A stretch of DNA of 44,574 bases from Kiloniellaceae bacterium. Lineage in GTDB: Bacteria > Pseudomonadota > Alphaproteobacteria > Kiloniellales > J153. Below the pieces are notes generated by a model. The model did no database searches, was not told the DNA's origin, and saw nothing but the letters and a program-made list of their open reading frames with translations. The stretch's first letter is position 1; every line of letters begins with the position of its first letter. Location: positions 1 through 44,574 of the forward strand of contig JAJFGN010000019.1 in NCBI GenBank assembly GCA_021776115.1. Direction: 5' to 3'. Position numbers and translations under genes: made by a program. Below, piece after piece: positions 25,650-33,357 of this stretch.

Positions 25650-26725
25650 GACGATGCTTCGGCGACAATCCAGCCGTCCGCGTAAATCTGCGTGTGGGCC
25701 GGGTCGAATTGGACCTGGGCGCGGCCAAGGGATACGGATTCGCCTTCAGGTACAAGGATCTGGATGCGAGCGTCGCCGGCCCTCGTATCGACGATGCGGT
25801 AACGTCCAACGTCGTTCACCTTTACGATCTCCACCGGAATGCCGTCCGGGCAAAAACTAACGAATTCCGGCCGTACGCCGAATTCTAGACGACTGTATCC
25901 GGCTGCCGGCCGTGACGTACTCGCGGTCTCTATGGAATGGCCGGCGAACCGGGGAACGCCGCTGTCGAATTCGCAGGGCAAGACGTTCATTCCCGGGGAG
26001 CCTATGAAATGGCCGACAAAGGTATGTTGCGGCTTCTCGAACAATTCTATCGGCGTGCCGACTTGCACCACCATGCCCTCGTGCATGACCACGACTTGAT
26101 CGGCGAAGGTCATCGCCTCGGTCTGGTCGTGGGTCACATAGATCATGGTGGAGCCCACTTGCCGGTGAATTTCCTTGAGCTTGGAACGAAGGATCCACTT
26201 CAAGTGGGGGTCGATCACGGTCAGCGGCTCGTCGAATAGGATGGCGTTGACGTCGGAGCGGATAAGGCCGCGCCCAAGCGAGATTTTCTGTTTGGCATCG
26301 GCGGTCAGCCCGGCCGCCTTGCTGAGGAGCATTTCCTCCAGGTCCAGCATCTGCGCGATCTCGCGCACACGCGGGTCGATCTCTTTGTCCGGTACGCCCC
26401 GGTTGCGCAGTGGGAACGCAAGATTGTCGTACACCGTCATGGTGTCGTAGACGACAGGGAACTGAAACACCTGGGCGATGTTGCGCCGCTCCGGCGGCGT
26501 ATCGGTCACGTCCTCATCGCCGAACAATACGCGCCCATGCGACGGAACGAGCAAGCCGGAGATGATATTTAGCAAGGTCGTCTTGCCGCAACCCGATGGG
26601 CCGAGCAGGGCATAGGCACCACCATCGGACCATTCGATATCCATGCCCTTGAGTGCCCAATCCTCATCGCGGCTGGGGTTCTCAAGGTAGCTGTGCTTAA
26701 GCTCTCGCAGGTTGATCTTCGACAT
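25646..26725 (-). CDS. glpT: Glycerol ABC transporter ATPase with degenerate signature motif
   Basis: ATP-binding subunit of 359 residues. Walker A is GPSGCGKTT (42-50), Walker B with catalytic Glu166 is ILFDEP (162-167) and the switch histidine is His199 in YVTHDQTEA. The LSGGQ signature is replaced by LTADAKQ (140-146). The C-terminal third is a regulatory beta domain as in the MalK group. Its start codon overlaps the last base of the upstream ATPase stop, so the two subunits are translationally coupled and probably made in equal amounts. The symbol follows Rhizobium naming, not the E. coli antiporter glpT. Confidence 0.9.
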   Translation of the reverse strand: MSKINLRELKHSYLENPSRDEDWALKGMDIEWSDGGAYALLGPSGCGKTTLLNIISGLLVPSHGRVLFGDEDVTDTPPERRNIAQVFQFPVVYDTMTVYDNLAFPLRNRGVPDKEIDPRVREIAQMLDLEEMLLSKAAGLTADAKQKISLGRGLIRSDVNAILFDEPLTVIDPHLKWILRSKLKEIHRQVGSTMIYVTHDQTEAMTFADQVVVMHEGMVVQVGTPIELFEKPQHTFVGHFIGSPGMNVLPCEFDSGVPRFAGHSIETASTSRPAAGYSRLEFGVRPEFVSFCPDGIPVEIVKVNDVGRYRIVDTRAGDARIQILVPEGESVSLGRAQVQFDPAHTQIYADGWIVAEASS

Positions 26726-27792
26726 CAGGCGGAAACCAATTCGTTATCCGGACCGAAGTAAATGCAGTTGGCGGCGTCTATGAAGAACTGCGCCCGCGAT
26801 CCGATCTCGAAGGGGTGGATGCCCTGAGATTGCGACACCCATGTCCGCTCCCCGATCCGGAAATGGATAACACTCTCGGAACCGCTGAATTCCGTAATCA
26901 GAACTTCGCCCTCGACCGGCACCGCATGCCCTCGCCCGGCCACCGGCGTAATGTGATGAGGGCGGATCCCGACCGTGTAGGCGCTGTCGCTCAAGGTTCG
27001 CTGGCGCTCCATTGTCGGCCAGTTTACCGTTTCATTGAGCACGAAGGTGTCGCCCCGCTTGGCGACCGGCGCCGTGTTCATCGGCGGATCCGCGAACACC
27101 TGTGCGCTGCGCAAATCCTTGGGCCGGCGATATATTTCTTCGGTTCTCCCAAATTGCGTAACCTGGCCTTCATGGAGAGTAGCCGTGTGTCCGCCGAGAA
27201 GCAGCGCCTCGTTCGGTTCGCTGGTGGCGTAGACCACCGTGCAGCCGCGGTTCTCGAACAACTTCGGCAGCTCGTCGCGCAGTTCCTCGCGAAGTTTGAA
27301 GTCAAGGTTGGCGAGCGGCTCGTCCAAGAGCACCAAGTCGGCGTCCTTGACCAGCGCTCGTGCCAGCGCCGTGCGCTGTTGCTGACCGCCCGAAAGCTCA
27401 TGGGGGCTGCGCTTAAGAAGCGGGGCAAGATTGAGCAACTCCGCCACGCTGGCCACGCGTTTGTTGATTTCCGCCGCCGGCGTGCGTTGGATGCGAAGCG
27501 GCGAGGCAATATTCTCAAATACATTGAAATTGGGATAATTGATGAACTGCTGGTGGACCATCGAAACATTGCGTTTTTGAACAGGGGCGCCGGTTACGTT
27601 CTTTCCGTTGAACCAGACTTGGCCGGAGGTGGGCCGATCCAAGCCGGCCATCAAATGCAGCATCGTGGTTTTGCCGGACAGCGTCGTGCCCAGCAGGATA
27701 TTGAACCCGCCATCTTCGAGCTTGAGATCGGTGGGATAAATATGCGTCTCCGCTCCCGCACGTTTCTCGACCTGTTTGAATTCAAGGGTCAT
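26725..27792 (-). CDS. glpS: Glycerol ABC transporter ATPase lacking the switch histidine
   Basis: ATP-binding subunit of 355 residues. Walker A is GTTLSGKTT (35-43), the signature LSGGQQQR (133-140) is intact and Walker B is VLLDEPL with Glu158. The H-loop, normally VTHD, reads YATSEPNEA, so the switch histidine is Ser191. The C-terminal third is a MalK-type beta domain. The ATG at 27792 fits the family start; an earlier one at 27822 would add ten residues. The gene follows the binding-protein gene after a hairpin, which may lower its expression relative to that gene. Confidence 0.9.
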   Translation of the reverse strand: MTLEFKQVEKRAGAETHIYPTDLKLEDGGFNILLGTTLSGKTTMLHLMAGLDRPTSGQVWFNGKNVTGAPVQKRNVSMVHQQFINYPNFNVFENIASPLRIQRTPAAEINKRVASVAELLNLAPLLKRSPHELSGGQQQRTALARALVKDADLVLLDEPLANLDFKLREELRDELPKLFENRGCTVVYATSEPNEALLLGGHTATLHEGQVTQFGRTEEIYRRPKDLRSAQVFADPPMNTAPVAKRGDTFVLNETVNWPTMERQRTLSDSAYTVGIRPHHITPVAGRGHAVPVEGEVLITEFSGSESVIHFRIGERTWVSQSQGIHPFEIGSRAQFFIDAANCIYFGPDNELVSA

Positions 27793-27846
27793 GGGCGCTC
27801 TGGTGACGTTATCCGGCAGCAAAGGCCGGCATCTTCGTGGTTGAGG

Positions 27847-27898
27847 AAAAACACCTGTCTCCCGAGGGGCCTAAACAGCCCCCCGGGATACACAAGTG
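27847..27898 (-). terminator. Intercistronic hairpin/attenuator after the binding-protein gene
   Basis: On the minus strand a strong stem-loop forms from 27888-27878 pairing with 27870-27860 (11 bp, one G-T pair, 7-base loop). A 7-bp lower stem (27898-27892 with 27858-27852) supports it, and five T follow. It lies 36 bases after the binding-protein stop and before the ATPase genes. Such a structure commonly gives partial termination and protects the binding-protein mRNA. Confidence 0.65.
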
Positions 27899-27933
27899 TC
27901 AGAACTAGTCGTTCGACAATGCGAACGCTAAAC

Positions 27934-29670
27934 TTAGTTCTGCCAGCGCTTCACTAACTCGTCGTAAGCGATGGTTTCGCCCTGCGGCTTTTCGTTGGCC
28001 AACTTCGCTTTCGGCGAGCCGGCCTTTTTGAGCCAATCCGCGCCATCCATCTCCTTATTCAGCCTGGGGCCGCAACCGCCGTAGACACCGGCCTTTTCGT
28101 CGACCGCCTGCATACGGGCCATGACCTGGTCCATCTCACCGGCCAAGCGGTCCATTGCTTGTTGGGCCGTGAAAACGCCCGAGTTCACGTCACCGATTTG
28201 CTGCCACCAAATCTGGGCGAGCTTGGGATAGTCGGGAACGTTGACACCGGTCGGAGTCCAGAGAACCCGGTCCGGCGAGCGGTAGAACTCGACCAACCCA
28301 CCCAAATTCGGGGCCCGCTCAGTGAACGACGCGTGGCGGATGTCGCTGTCGCGAATGGGTGTCAGACCGACATGTGTCTTCTTCAGAGACACCGTCTTGG
28401 AAACCGCGAACTGAGCGAACAACCAAGCGGCCTTGCGGCGGTCAATGGGCGTGGACTTGAACAAGGTCCAAGAGCCGACATCCTGATAACCGAGCTTCTG
28501 GCCTTCTTCCCAATACGGGCCGTGCGGTGACGGCGCCATGCGCCACAGGGGCTTTCCGGCAGCATCCACGGTGTTGTTGCCCGATTCCTTCGACGCCACC
28601 ATCGACGAGGTGAAGGCCGTGTACCAGAAAATCTGCTGGGCCACGTTGCCGGAGGAAAGAGCCGGCAGTGACTGGTAGAAGTCGTAGCTGGCAGCGCCCG
28701 GAGGGGCGTATTTGCGCAGCCATTCGTCCCACTTTCGGATCGCGTAGACCGCGGCCGGGCCGTTGGCGGCACCGCCGCGCGACACCGAGGCGCCCACAGG
28801 GTTACAGGTGCCGGGCTCCATGCGGATGCCCCATTCGTCGACGGGACGGCCGTTGGGAAGACCCTTGCTGCCGGCGCCGGCCATGGACAGCCAAGCATCG
28901 GTCATGCGCCAGCCGAGATCCGGCGCGCGCTTGCCGTAATCCATATGGCCGTAAATGCGGACGCCGTCGATTTCCTTGACGTCTTCGCTGAAGAATTCGG
29001 CGATGTCCTCGTAAGCGGACCAATTGACCGGCACGCCCAACTCATAGCCGTACTTCTTCTTGAACTGAGCCTTCAAGTCCGGTCGCTGGAACCAGTCATA
29101 GCGGAACCAGTATAGGTTCGCGAACTGCTGGTCGGGAAGCTGATAGAGCTTGCCGTCCGGGCCCGTTGTGAACTTAAGGCCCATGAAGTCGTCGAGGTCC
29201 AGCATCGGATTGGTGACGTCTTTGCCCTCGCCGGCCATCCAGTCGGTCAGGTTGACCGCGAGCTGCAGACGCGAATGAGTCCCGATCAGATCGGAGTCGT
29301 TAACGTAGGCATCGTACAAATTACGCCCGGTCTGCATCTGGGTTTGTACGGCTTGGACAACCTCGCCCTCACCTAAGATCTGATGGTTGACCTTGATGCC
29401 GGTAATTTCCTCGAAGGCCTTGGTCAGAACAGTCGACTCGTAGGTGTGAGTCGGGATGCCCTCGGACAGAACGTTGATTTCCATGCCCTTGAAGGGAGCA
29501 GCGGCTTTCATAAACCACTCCATTTCCTTCATCTGATCGCTCTTGGACAGAGTCGACGGCTGGAATTCCTTGTCGATCCAACTCTCGGCTTCCTTCATAC
29601 CGGCGAAGCTCGCGCTCGCGAACGACACCAGCGCCGCCCCCGCGACGGCGGTCAATAATATTCTCTTCAC
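27934..29670 (-). CDS. glpV: Glycerol ABC transporter substrate-binding protein
   Basis: Periplasmic binding protein of 578 residues, much longer than the usual 400-450 of sugar-binding proteins, as is typical for this glycerol/polyol branch. A Sec signal peptide (MKRILLTAVAGAALVSFASASFA) is followed by a mature domain with bacterial extracellular solute-binding features (VLSEGIPTHTYESTVLTKAFEEITGI near the N-terminus). The strong ribosome-binding site AAGGAGG precedes the ATG by eight bases, suiting high expression. A 25-base palindrome lies about 40 bases upstream. Glycerol as ligand is inferred from the operon. Confidence 0.88.
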   Translation of the reverse strand: MKRILLTAVAGAALVSFASASFAGMKEAESWIDKEFQPSTLSKSDQMKEMEWFMKAAAPFKGMEINVLSEGIPTHTYESTVLTKAFEEITGIKVNHQILGEGEVVQAVQTQMQTGRNLYDAYVNDSDLIGTHSRLQLAVNLTDWMAGEGKDVTNPMLDLDDFMGLKFTTGPDGKLYQLPDQQFANLYWFRYDWFQRPDLKAQFKKKYGYELGVPVNWSAYEDIAEFFSEDVKEIDGVRIYGHMDYGKRAPDLGWRMTDAWLSMAGAGSKGLPNGRPVDEWGIRMEPGTCNPVGASVSRGGAANGPAAVYAIRKWDEWLRKYAPPGAASYDFYQSLPALSSGNVAQQIFWYTAFTSSMVASKESGNNTVDAAGKPLWRMAPSPHGPYWEEGQKLGYQDVGSWTLFKSTPIDRRKAAWLFAQFAVSKTVSLKKTHVGLTPIRDSDIRHASFTERAPNLGGLVEFYRSPDRVLWTPTGVNVPDYPKLAQIWWQQIGDVNSGVFTAQQAMDRLAGEMDQVMARMQAVDEKAGVYGGCGPRLNKEMDGADWLKKAGSPKAKLANEKPQGETIAYDELVKRWQN

Positions 29671-29711
29671 TGCATTGCCTCCTTATCTAGTTTTTTGTCA
29701 CAAACTATCAG

Positions 29712-29736
29712 CCGAATGATATTCGATATCAATCGG
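29712..29736. promoter_or_regulatory. 25-base palindrome upstream of the binding-protein gene
   Basis: Arms 29712-29722 and 29726-29736 are complementary at 10 of 11 positions around a 3-base centre. The sequence has no T-run and differs from the GlpR-type sites, so it could be an operator for another regulator. It lies 42 bases before the binding-protein start codon. Confidence 0.4.
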
Positions 29737-29836
29737 ACGTCGCCAAAGATCTGGAGTCCGCCCAGGGGCCTGGCTCCAGGGTAATTCACCAAAATCTCGG
29801 TGCAAGAAATTCGCTGGACGCACGCTAGGTTCGGTA

Positions 29837-31372
29837 TCATCTCGTGGCCACCCTTTCCTGGGCCGGCGCGCTCTCGCCGAAAAACGCCGCCAAACGCGCG
29901 CGTGTCGGTGCTGCCACATGGAGACCCAGCTTGGAGCGGCGCCACAGAACGTCTTCGGCGGTCGTTGCCCATTCGTGTTCGCGCAGATAGGTGATCTCGG
30001 CCTCATGAACGCCGTCGCCCAAATCTTCGCCGAGGTCCGCCAGGTCCTTCGCATCGTTCAGCAGACGTTCGGTTCGTGTACCGTAGGCGCGCGCGTAACG
30101 CCACGCCAGATCGCTTGGCAACCAGGGTTTGCTCTTGCACAAGCCCGTCACATAAGCATCGAAGTCGCCGTCCGGGATGTCGCCGCCAGGCAAGACGGCG
30201 CGCTCGGTCCAAGCCGGTCCCGAGCGTCCCAAGGTCGGGAGAAGTTTGTCCATCGCGTGCTCGGCCAGCTTGCGGTAGGTCGTGATCTTGCCGCCGAAAA
30301 TTGACAGCATCGGCGCGTCGTCGTCGTTCGCTCCCCGGTCGATGTCAAAGACGTAATCGCGAGTGACCGCGGACACATTGGCGCGGGCATCGTCGTAAAG
30401 CGGGCGTACGCCAGCGTAGCTCCAGACCACGTCTTCGGGCACGATCGGTTTGGCCAGGTACCGATTAACAGCCGCACAAAGGTAGCCGACCTCGCCGCCG
30501 GTGATCTGGGCCTCCGCCGGGTCGCCCTCAAAGGGAACGTCGGTGGTTCCGATCAGCGAATAATCGCCTTCGTAAGGAATAATGAAGACGATCCGCCGGT
30601 CATCGTTTTGAAGTATGTAGGCGTGATCGCCCTCGCAGACGCGCGGCACCACGATGTGACTTCCCTTGACCAGGCGCAGGTGGCTTTCCCGGTTACCCCC
30701 GGCGACCGTGCCTAACACATCGGCGACCCAGGGCCCGGCGGAATTGACCACGGCGCGCGCGCGCAGGTGCACCGCCGCGCCGCCGTCCCGTGACTCCAGC
30801 TTCGCATGCCAGAGGCCATCGGCCCGGCGCAGGGATGTACAACGGGTGCGCGGCGAAATCCGGGCGCCACGTTCAGCTGCGTCCATGGCGTTCAAGACCA
30901 CCAAGCGGGAATCCTGCACCCAGCAATCCGAGTAACAGAACGCCTTGGTGAAACTATCTTTCAGGGGACGCCCTGCGGGGTCGCTGCGTAAGTCCAATCC
31001 ATAGGATCCGGGTAATTTCTTGCGGCCGCCCAGATGATCGTAGAGAAACAGACCGATCCGAACCATCCAGGCCGGGCGCAGGCCGGCGTTGTGCGGCAAG
31101 ACAAAGCGCAATGGCCAAATGATGTGGGGCGCTGCGTTCAACAGGACTTCGCGCTCGATCAGCGCCTCGCGCACCAAGCGGAACTCATAAGTTTCCAGAT
31201 AACGCAGGCCGCCATGAATGAGTTTGGTACTGGCCGAAGACGTCGCGCCGCCCAAATCGTCCTGCTCGCACAAAACGACGGACAAGCCTCTGCCCGCCGC
31301 GTCACGCGCGATGCCGGCACCATTGATGCCGCCGCCGACAATTAGCAGGTCGACCGGGTCCGCTTCCGGCAC
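29837..31372 (-). CDS. glpD: Aerobic glycerol-3-phosphate dehydrogenase
   Basis: FAD-dependent, membrane-associated enzyme of 511 residues that oxidises glycerol 3-phosphate to dihydroxyacetone phosphate and passes electrons to quinone. The dinucleotide motif LLIVGGGINGAGIARDAAGRG is followed by STKLIHGGLRYLE and the GlpD-specific SLIGTTDVPFEGDP and FGGKITTYRKLAEHAMDKL blocks. The C-terminal helical domain is present. It starts at GTG 31372 with ribosome-binding site GGGAGGA eight bases upstream. It lies between glpR and the transporter genes, so uptake and oxidation are controlled together. Confidence 0.95.
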   Translation of the reverse strand: MPEADPVDLLIVGGGINGAGIARDAAGRGLSVVLCEQDDLGGATSSASTKLIHGGLRYLETYEFRLVREALIEREVLLNAAPHIIWPLRFVLPHNAGLRPAWMVRIGLFLYDHLGGRKKLPGSYGLDLRSDPAGRPLKDSFTKAFCYSDCWVQDSRLVVLNAMDAAERGARISPRTRCTSLRRADGLWHAKLESRDGGAAVHLRARAVVNSAGPWVADVLGTVAGGNRESHLRLVKGSHIVVPRVCEGDHAYILQNDDRRIVFIIPYEGDYSLIGTTDVPFEGDPAEAQITGGEVGYLCAAVNRYLAKPIVPEDVVWSYAGVRPLYDDARANVSAVTRDYVFDIDRGANDDDAPMLSIFGGKITTYRKLAEHAMDKLLPTLGRSGPAWTERAVLPGGDIPDGDFDAYVTGLCKSKPWLPSDLAWRYARAYGTRTERLLNDAKDLADLGEDLGDGVHEAEITYLREHEWATTAEDVLWRRSKLGLHVAAPTRARLAAFFGESAPAQERVATR

Positions 31373-31499
31373 CAGAGATATCCTCCCGTTTCGCCCGTGC
31401 GGCCGAATTCTTGAGACTTCTTCGACACCAATGATCCGGTGTCCGCCGCACTAGGACTGTTTAACCATAGATATCCGATTTTTTATTCACAAGCGAAAA

Positions 31500-31528
31500 A
31501 ATATAGGTTCATTTTGTTCAAATATGAA
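31500..31528 (-). promoter_or_regulatory. Probable glpD promoter
   Basis: On the minus strand a -35 box TTCATA (31528-31523) and a -10 box TATATT (31505-31500) are separated by exactly 17 bases. They lie about 130-155 bases upstream of the glpD GTG, in an AT-rich stretch. The -35 box lies inside the GlpR-type palindrome at 31515-31530. Confidence 0.5.
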
Positions 31529-31530
31529 CA
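31515..31530. promoter_or_regulatory. GlpR operator upstream of glpD
   Basis: The sequence TGTTC-N6-GAACA is a perfect 5-bp inverted repeat with a 6-base centre. This is the same architecture as the E. coli GlpR consensus half-sites. It covers the -35 box of the predicted glpD promoter, so a bound repressor would block RNA polymerase. Confidence 0.6.
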
Positions 31531-31621
31531 TCGATGGATTCGCAAAGGGCGAATCGCCTATAACACAACAGTTTAGAGACATGTGTCATGCGGTATGATC
31601 GGTATCCAGCCGAGGATAAAT

Positions 31622-32413
31622 CTAAAACTGAGGCTCAGATTCGACTCCGCCGGGCGGCGCCACTTGAAGTTGGACCTGTGCCGCTGCGAGCATGTCGGTG
31701 AGCGCGGCTGGCGGCACGCGGTCTGTGAAGAAGGCATCGATCTGCGACATATGGCCCAAGCGGACCATCGCGCTACGGCCGATTTTGGTCTGGTCGGCGG
31801 CTAAAAACACTTGGGCTGAGTTTGCGATAATGGCTTGGGCGACCCGGACTTCCTGGTAGTCGAAATCCAATAAGGTGCCGTCGTGGTCGATCCCGCTAAT
31901 GCCAATGATGCCGAAATCGACCTTGAATTGGCCGATAAGATCGACGGCTGTCGGCCCCACAATGCCCCGGTCCCGGGCTCTCACCGTGCCGCCGGCCGTG
32001 ATCACCTCGAAATCCGGGTTGCCGCTCATGATACTCGCAACATTGAGATTGTTGGTGATGACGCGCAGACTGGCGTGATCCATAAGGGCCTTGGCTACTT
32101 CCTCCGTCGTGGTGCCGATATTGATGAAAAGCGAAGCCCGGTCTGGGATGTGCCGGGCCAGCAGCCGGGCGATCCGCTGCTTTTCCTCCAGGCACAGGAC
32201 TTGCCGCGTCGGATATGCGAGGTTCTCGACGCTGGAGGGCAGTCCGGCTCCGCCGTGGTAGCGGCGCAAAAGGGCGCGATTGCACAACGCGTTGATATCG
32301 CGCCGTATTGTCTGGGTCGTGACCGCAAAACGCTGGGCTAAGTCGTCGATCGACACAAAACCGTGCCGCCGGACGAGATCCAGGATTTGGGTCTGACGTG
32401 GGCTGATCGCCAA
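31622..32413 (-). CDS. glpR: DeoR-family glycerol-3-phosphate repressor
   Basis: Transcription repressor of 263 residues. The N-terminal winged helix (RQTQILDLVRRHGFVSIDDLAQRFAVTTQTIRRDINAL) and the following LLRRYHGGAGLPSS are those of DeoR/GlpR proteins. The sensor domain has INIGTTTEEVAKAL, ITNNLNVA, RDRGIVG and FGIIGISGIDHDGTLLDFDYQEV, closely like E. coli GlpR, which is induced by glycerol 3-phosphate. TTG at 32413 with GGGAG seven bases upstream gives a start like E. coli GlpR. ATG codons at 32434 and 32503 lack ribosome-binding sites, and the latter lies on the operator. It heads the glp block and probably represses itself and glpD. Confidence 0.88.
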   Translation of the reverse strand: MAISPRQTQILDLVRRHGFVSIDDLAQRFAVTTQTIRRDINALCNRALLRRYHGGAGLPSSVENLAYPTRQVLCLEEKQRIARLLARHIPDRASLFINIGTTTEEVAKALMDHASLRVITNNLNVASIMSGNPDFEVITAGGTVRARDRGIVGPTAVDLIGQFKVDFGIIGISGIDHDGTLLDFDYQEVRVAQAIIANSAQVFLAADQTKIGRSAMVRLGHMSQIDAFFTDRVPPAALTDMLAAAQVQLQVAPPGGVESEPQF

Positions 32414-32755
32414 ATGAAGGCTCCCTTCGCGCATCCTTGGCTGGTCGAGGGCGGCCAGGCGCCCTCGTGGAAGAGTATGCCGCTCATGTTCGGAAATGAA
32501 CACCCGGATTGCCGCATGGTTAAATATAGCGGTCTGCGCCGCCCTCTAGCTGGCCCTCATTGGTCCTGCCCTCGCCATCGTGCAATGCGGAAACGCCGTC
32601 TTAAAGGCTTTATACGATACTATCTAGGCGAGCAGAAAAGCTGCCTTGCCGCCTGGGTTTTCGAACACTAAGCTGCACTGCAGCAAGTTTTGTTGCGGCG
32701 CAAACAACCGAACTCACGCTATTTCGGGCAGGGTATTTGAAGGGGCGCAAAGGTT
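32414..32755. other. Divergent control region between glpR and the MaoC gene
   Basis: A 342-base stretch without a gene. It contains the GlpR-type palindrome at 32487-32502 and AT-rich patches near 32520 and 32600 that could be promoters. Nothing else was recognised. Confidence 0.4.
32487..32502. promoter_or_regulatory. GlpR operator upstream of glpR
   Basis: A second TGTTC-N6-GAACA palindrome with the same arms and spacing as the site upstream of glpD. It lies 74 bases upstream of the preferred glpR start, the expected place for autoregulation. Confidence 0.55.
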
Positions 32756-33247
32756 ATGGACGAAAAGCACGGCTATTATTTCGAGGATCTCAGCATCGGC
32801 ATGACCAGCATTTATGCCAAGACGGTCACCGATGCGGACATCGTAATGTTCGCCGGGATCTCGGGCGATACCAACCCGGTTCACCTCGATGCGCATTTCG
32901 CCGATCAGACCGCCTTCAAGGGCCGGATCGCGCATGGCATGCTGTCAGCCAGCTTCATCTCCACGGTTCTTGGCACCCGCTTGCCCGGCCCTGGTTGTAT
33001 CTACCTGAGCCAGTCTCTCAAGTTCCGGGCCCCGGTGAAGTCCGGCGACACAGTCACGGCCCGCGTGACCATCCGCGATATCGTCGCCGAAAAGGCGCGG
33101 ATCGTGGTCGACACCGTCTGCACGGTCGATGAACAGGTGGTGATCGACGGCGAAGCCATGCTGATGGTCAGCCGCCGCGCGGACCGAAAGGTTCAGCCTG
33201 CCGATGCTGCCGTGAACGGCGCGGCCCAGGTTTCCGCCGGCCGCTAA
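32756..33247 (+). CDS. MaoC-family (R)-specific enoyl-CoA hydratase-like protein
   Basis: Hot-dog-fold protein of 163 residues. Asp38 and His43 in SGDTNPVHLD form the catalytic pair of the R-hydratase family, and FKGRIAHGMLSASFIS is its conserved helix. PhaJ-type enzymes hydrate crotonyl-CoA and feed polyhydroxyalkanoate synthesis; others act on short acyl-CoAs in catabolism. No PHA or beta-oxidation gene lies nearby, so the substrate is open. A short disordered tail after about residue 138 is unusual but unlikely to matter. Confidence 0.88.
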   Translation: MDEKHGYYFEDLSIGMTSIYAKTVTDADIVMFAGISGDTNPVHLDAHFADQTAFKGRIAHGMLSASFISTVLGTRLPGPGCIYLSQSLKFRAPVKSGDTVTARVTIRDIVAEKARIVVDTVCTVDEQVVIDGEAMLMVSRRADRKVQPADAAVNGAAQVSAGR

Positions 33248-33357
33248 TCCCGCTTCCCGCACCGCCGGTCGCGGCCTCTATTCAAGGCCTCTCCGCCAGG
33301 GTACCTTCGCGCCGGATATCGTGGATTCTCGGTTCCTGGGCGGCAGGCGAGTTATAG

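Noticed and set aside
26815-27957. A 380-codon plus-strand frame opposite the glycerol ATPase genes
   Set aside because: Antisense to a well-supported ATPase with all ABC motifs, and it crosses the intercistronic hairpin.
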